From positions 14,526,501 to 14,590,500 of the forward strand of contig OX335641.1 of NCBI GenBank assembly GCA_946894095.1: 64,000 bases of DNA, given 5' to 3'. The stretch is from Incurvaria masculella. Its lineage: Eukaryota > Arthropoda > Insecta > Lepidoptera > Incurvariidae. The translations under genes and the position numbers were made by a program. A model generated the notes under the pieces. The model was not told where the DNA came from, did no database searches, and saw nothing but the letters and a program-made list of their open reading frames with translations. Of this stretch, positions 23,101 to 38,100 are shown piece after piece (position 1 is the first letter of the stretch; every line of letters begins with the position of its first letter).

Positions 23101-26100
23101 GAACTCATTCCAATGCTGTATTTTATCTTCCAAGCCACGCTTAACATCATGGGCTGTAGTGGTAAACTTTTCAAAATCTACTTTGATTATGGTAAGTTCA
23201 CGCGACATTCCTTCTTTGCCGCGAGGAGACATTTTGGGAGTATGTTTCTCAATGTGATCTGACAAAATTTTAATTTTGATGTTGCCTATTGGAATGGAAT
23301 CCATGAGCTCTTGAATTTTCACTAATTTATTTTGCAAAGATGCTTTATTTCCACTTAAATCAGATGAAGAGTGTAATCTATCCCACATATTTTTTTGATA
23401 ATCTTGAAGAGATTTTTGCTGATCCATAAATTGTTGATATATATCGAACAAACTCTCCTGGTTGCCTATGAGTTGTCCCAATCTATGCGTTAGAGCGTTG
23501 TATCGTTCCCAAATTGACTGTATAGTTGAAACCATCTGATTATTATCCAATTTATCTGAAAGTATCGTTCCGGCAACATGTTTAGCTTTGTCTGTAACTG
23601 CTTCGATAACTCTCTTTTGAGAGTGAATTTCTTGAAGCAATGTTTTGTTTTTCAAAAGCTTAGTTTTAATTTCTGGAGCAGAATTCATTATTGCCTTTTC
23701 TTCTGATCCCACTATCTTCTCTTTTTCATCCAACCAGGAAAGAGTCTGCTGCAATACATCTTGATAACTCGTCCACTGCAAGGATTGGGATTCGAAATCA
23801 CGCTGTTGTTGAATAATATTGTCGTTAAGTTTATCCCATCTTTCTCGAATCGACCTTATTTCTGATCGAATTTGTTCTCGTCCTGTAGCAGCCGTATCCG
23901 GTAATATTTTATCACCAACCGAAATTAATGAGGTCATTTTTCTTTCCCCATTGTCGCGTTCCAATAAAAATACCTGTATTTTGTTTCCTTTGTTTTCGAG
24001 GGTATTTATCTTTTCGTCTTTACTCAATAATTGTGCGGCTTGTTCTTCCAGAGGTCGAAGCCATGCTTCGAACTCATTTAATAATTGATCGTATTTTTTA
24101 TGATCAGACACTAGTTCCGTCCAATGATTTATAATTTCTTTTGATAAGACATGTAACTGTTGGTAGCGACTACTTATTTGAGTGACTAAAGGTTTTATCC
24201 TTTCAACTCCGCTGAACTGCATCAAATTATGAGATTCATCAATAAACAAATCAATTTCCCTTTCTTTTGAGTTTATTTCGTTCCGCAATTCGGAATATTT
24301 CTTTAATTGTGCTTCTTTTTCATTCAAAGTTGAACATAAGCTTTGGTCTCTGCATTTAGATTCCATAATCTTCAGCCATTCCATGATACTTTCAATCGAA
24401 GTGTCGAATTTATTCCAATTTTCTAATGCAACCTTTAATTTTTGTTCTAAATCGTCTACTGTTCCCACAATATTTCGCAGTTGCGTTACCAATGATTCGA
24501 TTTCTAAGTTGATTGCACCATTCCCGGGCTCCGAAGTACTCTTGTTTACTAATGCATGACAGTTTCTAATGTCGTCTATTTTGTTGGTACCAATTTTCTC
24601 AATGTCTTTAAGCGTGCTTATTGTTTGAAGTTTTCTCTCTATTTCACTTTTCTCTCCTTTCGTGTTATCAGAATCAGTTATTTTCTCAGTCTGTGCTACA
24701 AGCCATTCCTTATACTGTTGAAGTAAGTGCACCAAATCCTCGTGCCTTTTCACACAATCTTCCAAATTGTCTTGCAAATTTTGGGATTTCGCTACAATAT
24801 TTTGGAATAATTGCTTTATTGATTGCAAATAAACATTTAATGAAGCATCGTGTGTTTGATCAACGAGCTGTTGAGCTTTATCGCAAACAGATTCCACAAG
24901 TTGTTGGTGTGTCATTATTTCCTGATGCATAATTTTATGATTTTGCAGCTGAGCTTTTTTTTCTTCGAGGGTAGCTTTAAGTTCTGTGTGCTTTTGCATT
25001 GCTTTTTCGACGTCTTTCAACCACTTTGTAAGTTGTTCTTGAGCTAATGAGAAGTCAGAGAACTGCAATAAGCATTGGTCTAGCTTATTAACTGTATCTT
25101 GGAAGTTGTCACTGAAAGTGTCCCACATAGTTCTTATTTTGCGTATTTTATGACGAATAACTTCACGGCCGTCTGGACTCGTGTGACCATAAAGCTTTTC
25201 TCCTAATCCAAGCAAATCTTCAAAGGTTGCGGTTTTGTTGTTCCTCGTTTCAAATAGTTCTTTAGCTTTATTCTGCTTTTCTTGCAAAACTGCGTAATCA
25301 CCAACAATTTCAGTCAACCCCTGGAGTTCATTTAACATGCCATTTAACCATTTTTCCATATTATCATAATCACCTTCAAAACGTTGATGTTCCGTGACAA
25401 ATACTTCATATTTTGAAATGATTTCATTGACTGTATTTTTAAGTGTATGATATCGTGTGACTAACTTAGACGTTTTATTGGAGAAATCTGAATCAGTATC
25501 AGCACTATGACTTTTATCGGAGAGTTTCGAAAAATCACTTGCTTTAGACATTAATTCATTTTGAAGGGCTTTCACTTTCTCTAGATGGGAAATTTTTGAG
25601 TCTAGATTATTCTTCAAACTCTGGTCACGGACCTGATTTTCCTTCTGTTTAAGCCATTGATCGAGGCTTTCAACTTGGTTTTGGTCTTCACTCCATTGTG
25701 TCACAATGTTCTTCATTCTAGTGTCTTGTTCTTTACACTGTACCGAAAATAGGTTCCATGAATGCTTAATTTGTTCATACTCGTTTATCAATACAGGATG
25801 ACCAAGTGGATTTGTTCCTATTAAAACGACATCTAACTGCGTTTTAAGTTCTTTGAGCATACTTTCCACATCATTTCCTTGAGCAGCAATGACTTCAAGT
25901 GCTTTAATTTTATTATCTAATTCATCTTTTTCACTAACAGCGTTCACATTTACAATGGTATTCTGAGCGATCATTTCATTAATTTTATCTCTGCATTTCT
26001 CATATATTTGAGTGTATTTTTCATGCTCATCAATAAAACATTCACTCCTTTTTATCCTTGACTGCAATTCTGTAGACAAATGATTATATTTGCTTATAGT

Positions 26101-29100
26101 TTTTGCTAAACCCGATTCTGCTTCATCATCTGGAAGTAATTTAATCTTTTCACCAAGTTGAGAAAGAATAGTTTTATGTAAATTTACATCTTGTAGTAAA
26201 ATTCTGTTAGCGTGTAAAACAGCTTTCTTCTCCGGCAACGTAGAAGATAGATTAAATTGTCCGAGATCTTTTTCTTTGTCAGATATCCATTTTTCAACTT
26301 GATTGAATGTTTCATCAAAAGACGATCTTTTGTTCATTGTCGTTTCAAGGTCTTTTATAACATTGTTAAGAGTGTCAATGGAATCTTCAAAATTATCGCG
26401 AAGTGATCTTAATTCACTTCTTACTTGCTCTCTACATTCAGGGGTAATACCACTAAAAAGTGCTTCACCGGATTCTATGGCATTGTTGAGGAGTTGTTGT
26501 CCGATTTCTTTGTTTTGTGCAAGTTTATTTACTTTATTTAAATCTGATGCCGATGGTTTCGTAACGTGTTTACTCAAATCAGCGAATTCTTGTATTTTTC
26601 CATTTGAATTTTGTAGCCAACTTCTAAATTCATCGACAGTTTTATTATAGGTTTCTTTATTTTGCTTTAACTCATCGATTCTCTGTAGGTGAGCTTTCAT
26701 AAACTTAGAAACTGTCTCATATCTTACTATTAAGTGATTAATGTACTGTTGGACTCGTGATTCTGGATTACACGCTATAATGTTATCACCAACATTTTTC
26801 AAAGATTGAATTTGACTATCAAATTGCTTAATGTCGTCATTCAACCCTTTGATTTCCTTAATTTTTTGTTCAATATCATTCAAGTTTACTAAATTAGCAG
26901 CTTCGAATCTTACTTTATTTTCCACTTCCTTAAGCCACTGCGCGACTTTTTCAGACAATATTTCATACTCATACCATTGTTCTATATTATCTTTTAGTTT
27001 ATTTTTTATTTCGAGATGCTTGGCTGTCAATGCTTGTAGATTTTTCAGGGTGATTTCTTTTTGTATATTTGCATCTCTTAAAGCTGCGGGTTCATCAACA
27101 AACCGTAAAATATCACTTGCATCTTGAAGTTCCTTGAACTTGGTTCCACATTCTTGGATGCCATTTTCAATTTCATTTAATGCAGACATTTTTACTTCAA
27201 GGTTGTATTTATCACTCCCTGTATCCGGAGAACACCATGAAGTTTTATCATCCAAATGCTTAAGAGCTCTGTTTAGCATTCCTAATTTATCACTAAATAA
27301 TTTCTTGAGGAAACTTAATAACGTAGATTCAGTTTTATTTGCGTGAACTAAAACACTTTCAAACCGCTTTTGCAACGCGTTAAGTTCTTTAGGAATTAGA
27401 GATTCATAGAAACCAGGATAGTTGGAATTCATTTCCGAAACGTCTTGTATCAAATTATCGATTTCATCACAGTATTTCTGAAGTTCGTTTTTGCAATTTT
27501 GACATTTTCTTAATCTATCAAATATTTTCTCGTTATCTCCAGTCATATCATCGCATTTAATTATATCATCTCTTATCTTACTGACGTTATCCGATATTCT
27601 TTTGATGTTTGATTTCAGTGCCGATTCTTTACTTTCTAGTGAAGAAACTGCGCCGTCTAAGTTTTCAGCAATATCTGCCAACGCACCAAACTCATTGTCA
27701 AGATAATCTATTATAGCCATAACTTGCGCTGTAGGAAGGTTTTTGTTTAAATTAGAAATTTGTTCGCATTTGGCTTTAATACTATTTTTCATTCCCGAAT
27801 AAAGTGGCAATTCATCCCTATACTTTGATAAATGACTTTGACCGAAACGTACATCCAGATTTTCCGTAGCATTTGCTAAATTTTGTCCGGTTTCACTGAG
27901 CCAGTTTATTATTTGATTTTTAGTGTCATCGATCTGACGCCAGACCATTAGCTGAGAATCAAGATCTTGTATTCTCTTTATAATGGCATCGTTTGCTTTT
28001 TCCCATCTAGTCTGAGATTTTAAGAAATTTTCTTCTATAGGAGTAGTGTCAAACCCTCCTAAGGTTGTAGCTTGTTTGAGAACGGACTGTTTAATAAGGT
28101 CCATTTGTTCTAGTAATGCCTTAGAGCGCTTTAATATTTCAAAGGCTTTTTTACTCTTGTCGAGCATTTGATTGGTTTGAACATAGTCACTTGGAGCTTC
28201 CTTGCAATCGCCACATAGTTCCTCCGCTCTATTAATTTCTCTTTCAAAAGCGCTATCAAAGTTTTGCAGTTCCTGAAGAGTGGAAGATAATAAAATATAT
28301 TTGTTTTTAGAATCTCTTACCGCATTGAGAGCTTGGTCCCAGTTGCTATCGGATGCTGACAAAATATTTTGGATTGTTCCCATGTTGTTTTGATCTTCTC
28401 TCATTAAATGGAGGCCTTCTTCCCGAAGGCCTTTTCTTATATTTTGTTTATCTCTAAGGTCTGTTTCCAAGGAATCTAGTTTTTCACCCATTTGTTGAAT
28501 TGTTTCTTTATTTAGTTGTTCAGGTTTTTGGGATAAATCTGATAGTCCAATTTGAATGTTTTGAAGTGTGTTATTTAATTCTTTATGTTGTGCATTCAAC
28601 TTATCCCATCTAGCTCCGACCTTTTGCATAACGTCTCTTTTATTTGTTACTTGATTAAGCAAACCTTCGGCTTTAACTTCAATTTCTTTGATTAAGTTAT
28701 TTGGAGAAAGAATTCTTCCTGTTCCGTGATCAGTAATTTTTAATTTAGTTGTACCTTCCAGTAATGCCACATTGCTTTTCCTTTCAGGGACTCTTGCAAT
28801 AATATTTACTAATTCTTTTCCTAATTTTTCGTATTCTTCTGGACTCAACTTCGGTCCTTCTATTTGATACTGTATGTGTCCTAACTGTTGCTTTGAATCA
28901 TCGTACCAATTGAGTAAATCTGCCCACTTCTGCAAATAAACTTTATTTTGTTGGATATGGTTTTCTACCTCTTGAAAATTCTCGGAAATATGAGAATATG
29001 CTTCACTTAATGGTCTAGTTTCTTCTGTAGGTGACATAAGAGTAACATTCTTTACTTCGTTGTAGATATCTGTGAATACTGGGACCTTCTCTGCATGTTC

Positions 29101-32100
29101 TTGAAGGAGAACATGCATGCACTGCAGGGCTGGCTCTACTCTGTCTGCGCTAACTTGATCATACGTATCTATTTTACGTTTTAAATCATTGATCCAGGTT
29201 TGAAGACCATGGATTTTTGACTGAAATTCCTGTTGGATTATGATTTTATCAGAAAGTTCATTTATTTTAGCTCTAGCTGTGTCTGCCAAACTGGCAGTTC
29301 TTTGTTTTATGTCGCTTACTCGAGTTTTTATGAGTATAGCACCTTCAGGTAGAACTCCATGACTTATGTTATCAGAAATCTGCGATAAAACAATAATTTT
29401 AGCTTGTTGCTGAGAAATTTCATTCCCAAATGATTTTAGTTTGTTTAATTCGCGATCCAGCTTTTCTATTTGTGGCGTTTCCACAGAAACCATTCTGCTG
29501 CTGATAAGTTTATCACCTGTTTCGATCCATGATTCCAGTTTTTTAGCCTCATTTTCAAATGTAGTCCAATTATGAATCTGTTTTTCTAATTTATTATTCC
29601 ACTGATCTGCTAAATCATGTACTACTGCCCATCTCGAGTTAATAGCGTCGACTTCATCAGGTGCATTCGTTTTTCCAGACAACTGATGACTGACGCTGGA
29701 TAAAATTTGTAAATTCATCAATTGCTTGTCGCAGTCACTTAACAGAGCTTTTGACTGCTGTTGTAGCTGTACCGCTTCTGGTAATGTATTGGGCTTAGGA
29801 ACACTCGATAATTTCACCTCAGCTTCCTCTATCCAAGGCCGCAACTCCATAATGCCTTTCTGATATTTCTGCCAACTTGCTAAGTCATGCTCTACCACTT
29901 TATTTTGATGCTCTGAGGATCTTTTAAGATCAGCCATCATTTTCTCAAGAAGAGTTACTTCACTTTTTAGCTTGTTTGTATCTTGAATTCGATGATCAGC
30001 CGCGAATCTTGCACCTTGGTTTGAAACTGTTCGAATAATATCCAATTTCTGTCCTATTATATTTTGAAGTTGTTGAGACTTTTGAACTCTTTCTTCAGGT
30101 GTTATATTTTCTGATTGTATTTGGAATATCAAAGCCGGGCTTTCTTTTCGAATCCATTCACGAATTTTTTCGAGTTCACTTTCAATTTTTTGCCATTCTT
30201 CGTTGAATTTCTCCAAATGTTGAACTTTAATATCGACATCTTCTTGAACTTTTTCAATTTTATGTTCAATTGCTTTTAAGTCTTGTTCCATAATTGGTTT
30301 CGGTTTATTACCAGTCAATGAACATAGTTCAGCATAAGAGCTCTTAAGTTGAGGCAATTTGTCATCCTTGGCCCTACTAAGGCTATCGCTAAAAGTGCGA
30401 GTCTCTTGCAGCTCCCTTGCTACGTTGGTTACTCCTAATTCTAATCCCGGATGCGCGACGTAACTATCAATTCTTTCTAAGTCTGATACAAGGTCGTCTT
30501 TTTGGTATTCATAGTTTGACCACACTTTTTGTGTATCGCGTAGTTTGTGTAACTTGTCGGTGGTAGTGCCGTATGCTTCGCTCCATCCCGTCTCAAGGTT
30601 ATTAACCTCTTGTTGAACAAAGGCTGGTGTATTGGCATCTTTCATGAGATCCTTGCCGCGTTGTAACATGGACATGACCGCGGGTCGATGCTGGTCAAGC
30701 TGGTGCACTGCAGACTGTTGTTCCATTATCATTTGTTCGACGTGCTGCAAGGACTGTAAATCACGCTCCCTGAGGGATTTCTCTTTTACATCCTCTAGGA
30801 TACAGATTACTTCGTGCACCTCCCTTCTGTAGGTATAACACCTTGTATATGTTTCCGTCTTAATCATAGTAATCTCTATCGTCGGTATTAGGTTCTTGTA
30901 GCGTGCAATAAGGTCTTCTAGTTTGTTTTGTTCGTCTTGCGCTTCGGTTTCCAAACAGTGGTTAGAAAGCAGATCCAAAGTTTGAACTAACCATTTCATG
31001 TCTTCTCGTTTTAAATCAGCTTCCCGGCAAATAGTCTAGAATGATGAAAAGAAAAATAAAACTTAAATATAATGCTGAACTATATGAAGCATTAAAAAGT
31101 GAACTACTAAATCAGAAAATTTTACCATTAATTCTTTAAGCTTGGATCCAACAGCAGCATTAAAAATATAAATATTATTTAAAAGTCAATTATAAACCAA
31201 TATAAAAGTGACAATTACAAAATATTTCATTCCACTTCGGCTTTATTTCGATTAATAAACAAAAACTTAATATACCATTAGGTACATTTAAATGTACAAT
31301 AATACATTACCTGGAAAATTGTCTTCTCCCGCTCGAAGGCTTCGGCGGAATCCACTTCCCTCACGATGCTATCCATGATTTGGTCAACGTGCTGCATCCA
31401 ACGCTCCATCTCTTGGAACTTATCGCGGTAAGCGTCCCACTTGGCGGGGATGCGCTGCAGCTGTGACCGGAATCCTTCCACCTTGCGCACCGTGGACTCC
31501 CACTGTTCCTCGCATCGCTGCAACGTCTCCATCAGCGACGAGTCACCACCCACTTGCTGCTCGTAGTTGGACGATATCTTCTTTAGATTCTGAAGGCAGC
31601 GTTCCACTTGCAATACCTTTCCTTGGTTCCTGAAGAATTCCTCGTTTCGAATCAAAATTCCGTCCGCGTCGTCGGTCTGATTGTAAGCCTGCAGGTAAAC
31701 AGTTTTGCATGTGAATAACGTTTGGATATAATTTTACACAGATTATATCACGGTGATTCTACGTTTATAAAAACTGAACAACGTTCGCCCTATCTATTCA
31801 CATATCAAAACTTTAAAAAAAATCAGTCAGAAGTTATCAAGTACAATGCGATTCAAATAATAAGAATAGGACGGGGCTCGTGTCTAACTTCACTCGAATT
31901 AGCGCGGAAAAGTACGGTTGTCACGTCCGCACGGGCTTACACTGGAAACATTGGCTTTAATATCAAAGGAAGCCTGACGCTTATTTCCATCCATCGAAAT
32001 CGAGGTTTGGTCCGAGTATGTGCTTGTACATGCTTTTGCGTTTCTGTATTTTGCAGTGTTTCTGCCTTGCCGTGACAGCGACACTAGATAACAATCGAAT

Positions 32101-35100
32101 CTACAGTGTAGGATGACATTGAGTGCCAGTCACAGAATATACAGTTACACGAGTAGGAGGGCTGTATTTTGATCTGTGGTTATCTGAGTGGTCAGTCTGA
32201 GTTCTCACCTAAATTGGCGTTTACGGCAAACCGATCGACTGGCGTTTTCTCCAAACTCCATACAAGTTTTTACTAGATATTCTGTGGTTTTACTTCTTCA
32301 AGCTGTCAAAGTCGAACGCGGACTTCCGATTTGTATGAAAACGCAGAGTGGACGTAAACCGCAACGTCGACGTATTTACGGCAACGTTGAGTAAGCTGTC
32401 AATTCAAGCTCGGACTCGCAAATGTTAGTTCGCTTAACGCCCGCTGCGCGCGCTCTTCAATTTCTCCATACATTTGAAAACGCCAGTCGATCGGTTTGCC
32501 GTAACGCCAATTTAGGTGACAACTGAGACTACCGGCTCTGTTTTATGTTAGTTTTGGTCCGATGACTTCGAAAGTGCCACACTTTCATTGTTTAATTTTT
32601 TTGTTATCGTGTTGTTCAATATTATTCTTATCTCTGTTCTTGGAATACAAATTTGGTTAAAACAAATTATTTTCTCTAAATGTTTATTAAATATATTTTT
32701 AAATATTTTTTTTGCACATTACATTGAAAAGAATTGGCTTTAGTAGATTGACGTTCAAAATGGCGGTGGCCCCGTCCAATTCTTATTTAAATCGCATATA
32801 CTCTCAATTATAATTAACGAAAATAACAATACCTTTTTATTTCAATTAGTTTGTCAGGCGGAAAGCAAACAGCACAAAGTGTTGCCATTCCAAAACTAGC
32901 ACCGTATTTTAGAGATGATTACTTCCAATTTTTTTATTTGGTATTGCTTTCATTCAATTCTCTTCACATTAGCTGAACGGATAAAGTTAAAGAAAATCTT
33001 AGGTTTTTTTACCGCCACGCAGTAATACCCAATCAGTATTGCATGGTGGCGCGTCAGTAAGGGGAACTCGGAAACTATAACAGATAGGGAAATATTTTCT
33101 TAGGGACCACGTCGTCTATTTAGAGATATGAAAAACCGCATTCATTGAAATCATACACGACTCGGGAATCGAACCAGGTGATCGAGAAAAAAAAATCCCA
33201 GTAAAAAAAATCTGTTACTTCAATACAATAATTGAGTAAAAACAGTATCCATAGGAAAAAAAATCATTTTAACCTTACAACCTACATAATCAATTTTCCT
33301 AACAAAATAACATAGGTTTTTATATTTACCTGCTGCTCGTAGATTATTTCCTTCTCAATGTCCTTAATGTACTGCTGGAATACGGTCTCGTCGAGTCGGA
33401 ACTCAAGCCGCATGAGGTGCAGCGGCGCCCGGGCCAATACTTCCCGCCAATGACGTTGCAGTGTCTCGACGGACTCCACGATACTTTGCTGCTCCTCCGG
33501 GGGGGCGTAGTTGAGCAGATCCTTACCAGACTGCACGAGGTCGTGTATAAGGCGGTCATCAACGCGAGTAAAGAAGTTCTTGTGATAGTCGATCGCCTGC
33601 TTGGAGTCCACGTGCCGATCGGCGAGCAGTGCGTCGGCACGCACGACCCATTCCTCTACCACCTTGCGATCTTCACTGAACTTGTCCCAGCTGCGCGCGA
33701 GTTGCTGCAGCTCCATCTCTCGTCGGTGTGCGTCCTGTGCGACTCGTGCAAACCGATCATTCAAATGACGCATCGTCTCGACGCTGTCGGTCACGTCCGC
33801 GCTCTTTTCGGCATCTACAGATTTCACAATATTTTGGAAAACCTTGTTCTTGCTCTCCAGCATCGACTTGTAGTAGGTTATTCGCGAGAAAAATGATCTG
33901 TGTATTTCGTATTGCTCTATGACTGTTTCCCTAACAATAGGGCCATCATGACTGCCAAGAATTTCCTCCCCACGGTCGAGCCACGAATTAATTTCTCTCT
34001 GACCGCTTTCCAGGGATTCGTGTTGCACCAGTAGTTGGTGGTATTGATGTAGTTTTACTGGAATTAGGGCTCTAACTTTGACCAGAGCTTCTTTTTCTCT
34101 TTTCAATGTTGCCATATTCTTGTCAACCTCGTCTCTCGGTAGATCCGCGATCATGCTTTGAAAAGATTTGCTAACACTTTTGAATAACTCCTCTGTGTTT
34201 TCAAGTTCTGATTGCAGTTTGAGAAGCTGCTCTCCATAACGCTTGATGTCTTCTGTGTGCGCCCGAGGCTGCCTCTGCAGTAGCCCTTCGGCATTACGCA
34301 GCCAGGCTGATAGTGCAGCTACACCGGTAGCGTAGTCGCGTCTGTGCCGCAACACGTCCCCGCTATGCATATACTGTTTTGCCTCTTCAAATATTCGTTC
34401 CCATCGCTCAGTCAGCTCCACGTACTTGTGTTTTATCTCAGTGGCAATTTCGTCAGAGCATGTTGCGGCAAGAAATCCGGCGGCATCACCGAGCATACGA
34501 TGCCTATCTTTCCACATAGTTATATCACTGAAAAAGTCGAGTCGTTCGTCTTCTGAAACGCGCAACTTTGTCTGGGCGCGATCCAACCACATGGAAAACT
34601 CATTAACGAGAGGATTCCAACGATCCCAGTATGCGACCACTTCCTCGAGTACACTCTGAGAGCAGCGCACATCAGATGATACCTTGCGCCATGTTTCCGC
34701 TACCTCCTTAAGGAAAGCATCGATCTCCCTAGATTCCGTTTTGTCAACCTCGCAAATTCTTTTATAGTCTTCGGCAACCTGTCGGATGTCAACGTAGGCT
34801 CTATCAAATTCCTGGAATATCTTGTTTTTTGTTACGAAGTTAATATAGTCGTCGAGAAGTGCCCGAACTTGATCGACGCGGCCATATTTTCCGGTCCAAG
34901 TTGTCAGCTTAGCCTTAGTAAGATTTGTAAATGCTACAATACAACACTTGTGCTCCAAATATTTAAGACGCGCCTTGCGCTGGGGGGCTTTGCGTCCGAT
35001 GATGTTAAGTCGGTCGCCCATTTCTTGCAGTCGTTCCGAAGGGACAAGTGAAGCGTCTTGAGATCTAAGCGCGTTTTCGAAGCGCTCTACAACCGCCGGA

Positions 35101-38100
35101 AGATCGGCGAAGAATTCTCCGTGTTCTTCAATTTTTTCACTTATGGTCGCCGCGGATTTCTCGTCAAGTGCTGTAGGTATGTCGTCAAAGAACAGAAGAT
35201 ACTCGGCGCGAGCGATCCATTCACCGACCGCTAGAAAATCGTGTGGCAGCTCCGAATCCAAAAGCCACAACCAACGCCTGTGAATGTGGTCAAGATCAGT
35301 CCAGAGGCCTGTCAGCTCCCGCCAAGAGCTAGGTGTGATGGCGACGAGACTCTGAGAGTGCATTAGTTGCTGCAACTTGGTGTATACGGGCTCGCGAGCT
35401 CGACGCTCGGCTTCGGACTGCGCATAGTCTCTGTATTCTCGCGATAGAGTTCGCGAGTCGTATTGACGCTGGAGAACCGAGAGTCTCTCCAGGAGCCATG
35501 ATCGAAGAGTTTCGTACTCCGCCTGAACAGCTGCAACGGCATCAGGTCCCGTCGTCTACAAGAAAGAAAAAATATATTTAATGTTTGTGTAAAGTCCATG
35601 ACTTCGCTGATTACGGCGGACATGGAGGTAGTAACCTTAGGTTCGGGGTATTTATGCAGGAATTGCGCCACGTAAGTCATGATGGACCTCTCATCTGGTT
35701 TGTCGACGTCGACATCCTCGGCGTCAAGCAGGCGAGCGATACCCAGCTGGCTCTCGGCGACGTCGAAGGCATGCTCGAGGCGCTGCCGGTTTGAGGCGCG
35801 CTTCATCTCGGCGAGGTTGATGAGGTTCGCCTTGATTGCATCGATAATGGCGAGGAAGGCGATGCCGTCGCGCCAGGAGGGACCGAAATCGGTTACTTGG
35901 ACCCCAGAGTCCCTGCAATAAGAACGGGTTAAATATTCGGATTAAATATTCGGAATAGCTCCCAATAAGTAATTAAAAGAGCCAGAATGTACGTATTTTT
36001 CATAACATCTTGGAGAATTCAATATATTTTCACGGCCATCTGCAAGACCTCTTTTGTAGAGGTATTTATAACATCATTCAAATATTTGCAATGTACTTTT
36101 ATTGGTGAGTGTACCTTTTTACTACACATTTAATAAATATAAATACAATGTAAACAAAACGAAATAATCCCTAAACAAAATAAAACAAGCAACTTACTAT
36201 TTACTAAAACTATACTAAATTAAATAGAAATGTTCCTCCATCCCCGCCCGTCCCTAATATGCTCTGTGCGTTTGCTCTCTGAATTTCCATGATAATTTGC
36301 CGCATGTAGAATGCTTTAGCGCGATACAATAAAGGTACTTAAGAATCGTGAGGAATCAAAAGACGATAAGGAAATATCCACGTTTAGCTTAATTTAGTAC
36401 TTATTAAATTATAGGTAATATTTTCAATGTTGTCTTTTTCTAATAGGCACAAACCACTTACTTGGGAAGGGCATTGGCGACCCACTGCAGCAGCGTCTTC
36501 CTGGCGCCCTGCTTCCACCTATCCTGCGCGTGCGTCGGTGTCTGCGCGCCCGACTCCATGGAGGCGGCGGATGCGCAGCGCGACCCGCCCAGGTACTCCA
36601 GGGCCCGGCTGTTCTCCTCGATCTGCCAACCAACCAAATAATAGCACTATCAGATTTAACTCAATATTACAGCTCTTAAATACTGGACGAACGAATCTTG
36701 CCCAAATCGGCGAAATGTACTAAAATATGTCAATAAGCATTACAAAAATATTAAGGAATAATTGTAATCGTGGACAGCTTAAATTGACATAATTCCAAAA
36801 ATAATCGAAAATACTTTAAAACCAAAGCATCTACAGCGTTCTAAAAGCATACAAAAACATTTAAAATGGGTTATGTAATAGTAGCGAATTGGAGTGGGGC
36901 ATGCTGCACGCGGAACTGTGCTACTCTTCACGACTACTCGTATAGTTAATTCACGGTGAATGCATGGTATAAATAAACAATATTATATAACAACATAATA
37001 AAGCGATGAGCCGCTTAACTGGGACGTGCGTTTTGAGACGTGCAGCAAGTTTTACGACCGTGAGATCATCCGTTCCCAAGTCAACAAGGATAACAAGTAT
37101 AACGACATTTCTGCAAAGATGAGCTCAGAATCGGTGGATCGGAAATAGTCTTATTTTAAAATAACGCAACCCTCAGTCATTGGTCCGAATTTGATACCAT
37201 TTCTTATGATCGGCCCGCAGGACTACTTTTTTGATAACTTCCTGGTAAACGCTTTTTTGTAATAGGTATGTTGCATTGTAAAAATATATCATGACATCAG
37301 TGGATCCCAAATGACAGGAGACCCTAAATGTTAAATCTTGGGAGCACTTCGTTTCCCTTTTTGATCCATGTCAAAATTAAATATGGAGCTTCTGATTCAC
37401 TTGAAGGCTCCGTTACAAAGGTAACAAATCATAATAGTTGAAAAGCAAAAGAAGCGGTCGATGTACCAACCTGGCGGCGACGTCTGTCCTGTGGAGGTCC
37501 GGTAAGTCGAGCGAGGCTTGCGCAAACAAATTCAAACGTAAACCCCTATTATTTCAATTAATTTCATCTACAAATAACCCAGCGATGTATAATCTCTATA
37601 TATGTCTACTACACACCACGTCGGTTGTCCATTTGAACGTTGCTTTGCCTATGTGTCTAGAATATCGATTCTAACTACAAAATACCACACGCATGTCCTA
37701 ATATGGTCAAATACCAACTGTGAATACAACATTAATTCTACAACGTGTTCTGTCTACTGCAGTATTTTCATTTGGTATATTAAGAGTGTCTGTGAATGGC
37801 AGCAATGAAAATATAATTTGAGAAAGGGCATTTAACTGCAGAATTATTTATAGTCTTTCAATACCACGAGAAAGGTGTTCAATTTCGTTTGATTCCAAAT
37901 ACGCGTTAACTCGATTTATGTCTATCTGTAACTTGGATCCATTCAACACCACATATCACTGAAATATCAGTTATTTTGTGCGGGTCCGGACTTTCGTAAG
38001 ATTTCAGTAAAGCTGAAACATTATCGGATTATCTGATACTTTCACGGTTTCCTAGGGATAACGATATTCACAAATGCATAGTCAAATCAAGGAGCAAAAA

